A DNA stretch of 64,000 nt from Tillus elongatus (taxonomy: Eukaryota; Arthropoda; Insecta; Coleoptera; Cleridae): positions 130,972,954 through 131,036,953 of the forward strand of contig OZ023263.1 of assembly GCA_964006375.1 (NCBI GenBank), read 5' to 3'. Shown here in pieces: positions 60,401-64,000 of the stretch (positions are counted from its first letter, which is position 1; each line of letters opens with the position of its first letter). The translations under genes and the position numbers were made by a program. The notes beneath the pieces are model-generated. The model was not told the DNA's origin. It saw nothing but the letters and a program-made list of their open reading frames with translations, and did not search any database.

Positions 60401-61261
60401 TAAGTGAATTTATTTCAAGTTACAAACCAATACTGAATATATGTATAGTTGTATTTATACATAATATATATTTCTTGTAAAACTGTAAAATTGACTTAAG
60501 ACAATGTTAATTAGAATAAAATCTTTAATTACATAAAAAAATTAAAGACTTACAACATATTATTTATTTCTTCTGATAGGTATATAGATTTTATTGACCA
60601 TCAAATGTACATGGTAAGTCACTGCCTTTATAAGTACCGACTATAGTCACTAGATAGAGATTAAGACATATAGCGAGAGTGCCCATGTTTAGGCTAAAAT
60701 GCAGTTCTAGTCAAAACTCGGCGATAAAATAGATAACTTGACCTTGTGATATTGACCAATTTCAAAAATTGACCGATTTCAAAAATTCTTTTTGCCAAGT
60801 GAATAGCAATTAATTGTTTTTGATATTGTTTTACTAAATAACTCTTAGTCGTCTAGGAAAACGTGTGAAACACCAATAACAAAAAGGAAGTCTACTGCAG
60901 CATTACTTATTTTGAGCGGCAAGAATTTTTTTAGCTTCTAAAGTATATGGTAACATATGTGACATAAAATCAAGTCAACATATCAAATACTATTGTGAAA
61001 AAATAAATATCTAAAATGGTGCATTCATTTCGTTTTTAGATAAAGTTTCATTAAGCAAACGTAAGAATATGCAATGGATAAATGAAGCGCAGGGAAACGA
61101 ATACAACTTCAATGCGAAAATAGCCTAAATATGGCGACAGTCTCTGAAAGTTTTCACGCATGTCTTAACTATCCCTATTTAGTAAGTATAGTACCGCAAT
61201 GCCTGTGTACCTTCAGAAACATTGAGTTAAAATAAAGCAAAATTATGACTACAATGAATTA
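60401..61261. other. AT-rich spacer, nothing recognised
   Basis: No feature seen. Confidence 0.4.

Positions 61262-61321
<60 letters not shown>
61262..61321. repeat. (TA)n microsatellite
   Basis: Pure TA tract of about 60 bp. Confidence 0.95.
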
Positions 61322-61329
<8 letters not shown>

Positions 61330-61611
61330 GTGGCTAGTGGAACTTGCATTCCAAAGCCTGTCCGTAACGCTCACACATAGCCACACATACACTACAAAGA
61401 ATGAATACAAATAGTATGTAACACTATACACATTAGTTTAGAGCACCAATAAATTCCTTCACCTTGGTTTTTTGTTTCGTAACATCCACTAGTGCCTACT
61501 TTAATCTTGTTAGTGAGAGCATCTTAATAATATTAGGTAGAAAATTGAGGAATTTGATTCCCAAATAATCAAACATCTGCTTTGTTTTGTCCTTTTTGTG
61601 CAACCGTATTT

Positions 61612-61920
61612 TTAAATTATGCCTGCAGCTGCACCATTCATGGATATTTTGAATACATACACTGAAGAAGAATAAGGGTACCTAAGTATCCCATTGGCCT
61701 CGAATACATCAGGGCCGCTTTTTCTTGGACCTACGCACACAATGCCCTTATTGCTCTTTTTTTTGCATGATAAACACATGTTTCGCTGCTGACGAGTTAA
61801 CCCATATGAATGTTCCATACGATAATGTGCAAAATAACCAATCCTGACAGCTTGATGGGTATTGTACTGTTCCACTGTTCTTATGATGTCAATTGCTCTA
61901 GATAAGCCTCGTGCTTCCAT
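61612..61920 (-). CDS. Unrecognised 102-residue open frame with a CxxC pair
   Basis: It starts MEARGLSRAIDIIRTVEQYN and contains GYFAHYRMEHSYGL and RNMCLSCKKKSNKG, a possible half zinc finger such as is found near the C-terminus of some transposases. No family could be assigned. Flanks (61,322-61,611; 61,921-62,748) show no recognised genes. Confidence 0.35.
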   Translation of the reverse strand: MEARGLSRAIDIIRTVEQYNTHQAVRIGYFAHYRMEHSYGLTRQQRNMCLSCKKKSNKGIVCVGPRKSGPDVFEANGILRYPYSSSVYVFKISMNGAAAGII

Positions 61921-62744
61921 AGGTCAATCATGTTTAACGTTTTAAAATGAATTGGTTTGACCAGGCTGCTTCTAAGGACATAACAAAATTCGTATTTAGT
62001 AATTAGGTTTTCTTTTTCGTTGAGTAGATTTCATAAAAAGAAACAAATATAAATAGGAACAGCCATTTTAGAATAATTGACCAATAGCGACATACCAAGA
62101 TTTAATTATGCTACAGAAAAGTGTCTAATATAATTGAATTCACACAGTTATTTATTTTCCCTAAAACATCTAAATAGATGTTTTAGGGATTCTTACCTGA
62201 CATGTTTGTCGATATACTCCATGTTTCACACTCCAGACAACGAATTACTTAATTACACCAAAAATCTAACAATTCAGGCTATAATAAGATTGTTCAATCG
62301 TTATAACTTCCAGAAAAATAAATAGGCATAGATCAAATAACAGCGTATCATAAATATAAACAACAATCCGCCATTAATCATTATTGCCGGCGCTTTGTCA
62401 CGAGTTAGTTCGCTGTTGGAGTTGGTGTTGCTATGTTGCAATTGGACGACGATGATATACGATCGAGCATACACGAACACGAAATCGGAGGGAATTCAAA
62501 TAAACGTTTACAAATTAAAACAAACTTTCAGAAACATTACAACTGTAATTTACGTGAGCTTACAAATGGAGAAAAACAACAAGCCGGCAAAGGAGATATT
62601 ACATTTGAAAGTTATGTTAAAGTTTCATTTGTAAGTTTGCATTGGTTTTTTGGCTGCAAACATTTAGAAATGTTGCAAACTTAACTTGCTTAATGGTAAA
62701 TTATCTAACGTTGCGGTAAGCATTTGTAAGTTACCATGCTTAGT

Positions 62745-63225
<481 letters not shown>

Positions 63226-63546
63226 ATAATAGCTTATTCTTATACGAAATTTTATTACCTTTTAATTGGTACTAAGGGTCCCTATACCTAACTTAAACAG
63301 TTTTCGAAATATTTAGAATTGTTCGTTTTCAGTAATAAATGTCACCTTTCATCATCAAGTGAGCCTTGATTATAGAGAGCGTTTATGTTGTAGGCTAAGT
63401 AAATTCGCAGGCCAACGCGGAAAGACATTTATGAAGAACATTGTATTGCAACAGTTGAAAAAATTTTAGTTGGGTTATACAAAATGTCAACATTTAATAA
63501 CATGATCAACAAACAAAAAAATTACAAGTTAACACACTACAGTAAA

Positions 63547-63995
63547 TGTTCAAATTGACTGCCGTCTTGTTTAATGCATAAACGTATTCTTTTCTCAAAT
63601 GATTTCTGGGCTTATAAAATTTCAGAAGTTACTGTGCGGAAAGCACTTCGTATTCTTAGTTCCATATATTCTCGGTTAGTCGGAGGTAGTTTGTAAACTA
63701 TACTTTTTATGTACCCCCACAAAAAGAAATCCAAACAGATTAACTCCAGGGATGGTGCAGGGTAGCTGTGTGGGCTTCCTCGTTCTATCCATTTATTATG
63801 ATAACATCTGTTTAAATGTTCTCTTACACTGGTTTTAAAATGGGCGGGAGCACCGTGCCCTATTATGTGTCCCAAATTTCCGGCCCGAACATTAATACTG
63901 CATCTGTGGTGATGATGAACTGGATGGACGTGATGTGGATTTTCGTCACGATAATAGTGATACTTGTGTGAATTTACTAGGTACGTATGTATATT
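63547..63995 (-). pseudogene. Mariner-like transposase fragment with an internal deletion
   Basis: The minus strand reads YYRDENPHHVHP, RCSINVRAGNLG, then immediately GHGAPAHFK, VREHLN, WIERGSPHSYPAPS, LDFFLWGYIKSIVY and LRIRSAF. In the family about 60 residues separate the WAGI motif from HDGAPAHF, so that middle is deleted, and HDG reads GHG, losing the second catalytic Asp. The third site LDFF is kept. Homologous to the element at 12,881 but a different copy. It runs to the window edge. Confidence 0.85.
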
Positions 63996-64000
63996 TATCA

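Overview
This is a repeat-dominated, AT-rich piece of an animal nuclear genome, most likely an insect. That is inferred from the element mix: BEL/Pao with DUF1759/DUF1758-type domains, two K02A2.6-like Ty3/gypsy pols, I/R1-type and RTE-like non-LTR elements, a mariner with the insect-typical N-terminal helix-turn-helix, a hAT/ZMYM-like relic, tRNA-derived SINEs, a Penelope-like GIY-YIG relic and a Polinton/adintovirus-like gene cluster. No intact single-copy host gene was found. Every recognisable coding region is a broken transposable-element or endogenous-virus-like gene. About twenty (TA)n tracts, some over 200 bp, are scattered through the window.

Layout. 0-10 kb: minus-strand non-LTR EN-RT relic, a 284-bp tandem array, a Penelope-like relic with a flipped segment, a hammerhead-bearing cluster (4.2-5.2 kb), an RTE-like RT relic, and a dispersed repeat carrying a (TA)n core. 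10-22 kb: a gypsy pol (minus), a mariner with about 370-bp inverted repeats, tandem copies of a dispersed repeat, a LINE endonuclease relic, and a second gypsy element (plus) split by a (TA)n expansion. 22-36 kb: a SINE, a large inverted array of 306-bp units (23.5-25.6 kb), MITEs, minisatellites, and a 1.6-kb inverted-repeat element. 36-43 kb: BEL/Pao gag-pol abutting Polinton/adintovirus-like genes that are partly duplicated in inverted orientation. 43-64 kb: 49-bp and 132-bp satellites, compound microsatellites, a SINE-like sequence, a hAT relic, a second I-type LINE (RT + RNase H), a palindromic MITE and a truncated mariner at the right edge.

Main discovery. The 306-bp unit holds a complete type I hammerhead self-cleaving ribozyme: the CUGAAGA and GAAA core boxes, a 5-bp stem II, a self-complementary stem III, a GUC cleavage triplet, and a stem I with an internal loop. 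Seven intact copies lie in the inverted array at 23,538-25,610, three on the minus strand and four on the plus strand. Three more lie at 4,249-5,239, two of them with a stem II mismatch. Both insertions are flanked by 10-12 bp direct duplications and share the same outer termini. This matches the retrozyme family (small non-coding hammerhead retroelements), but the inverted, palindromic arrangement is unusual. A second, unrelated element at 33,070-34,708 has 615-bp inverted arms, a hammerhead-like motif in each arm and a 13-bp target duplication. It resembles a non-autonomous Penelope-like element with inverted pseudo-LTRs. A Penelope-like GIY-YIG relic nearby shows that a plausible mobilising machinery has existed in this genome.
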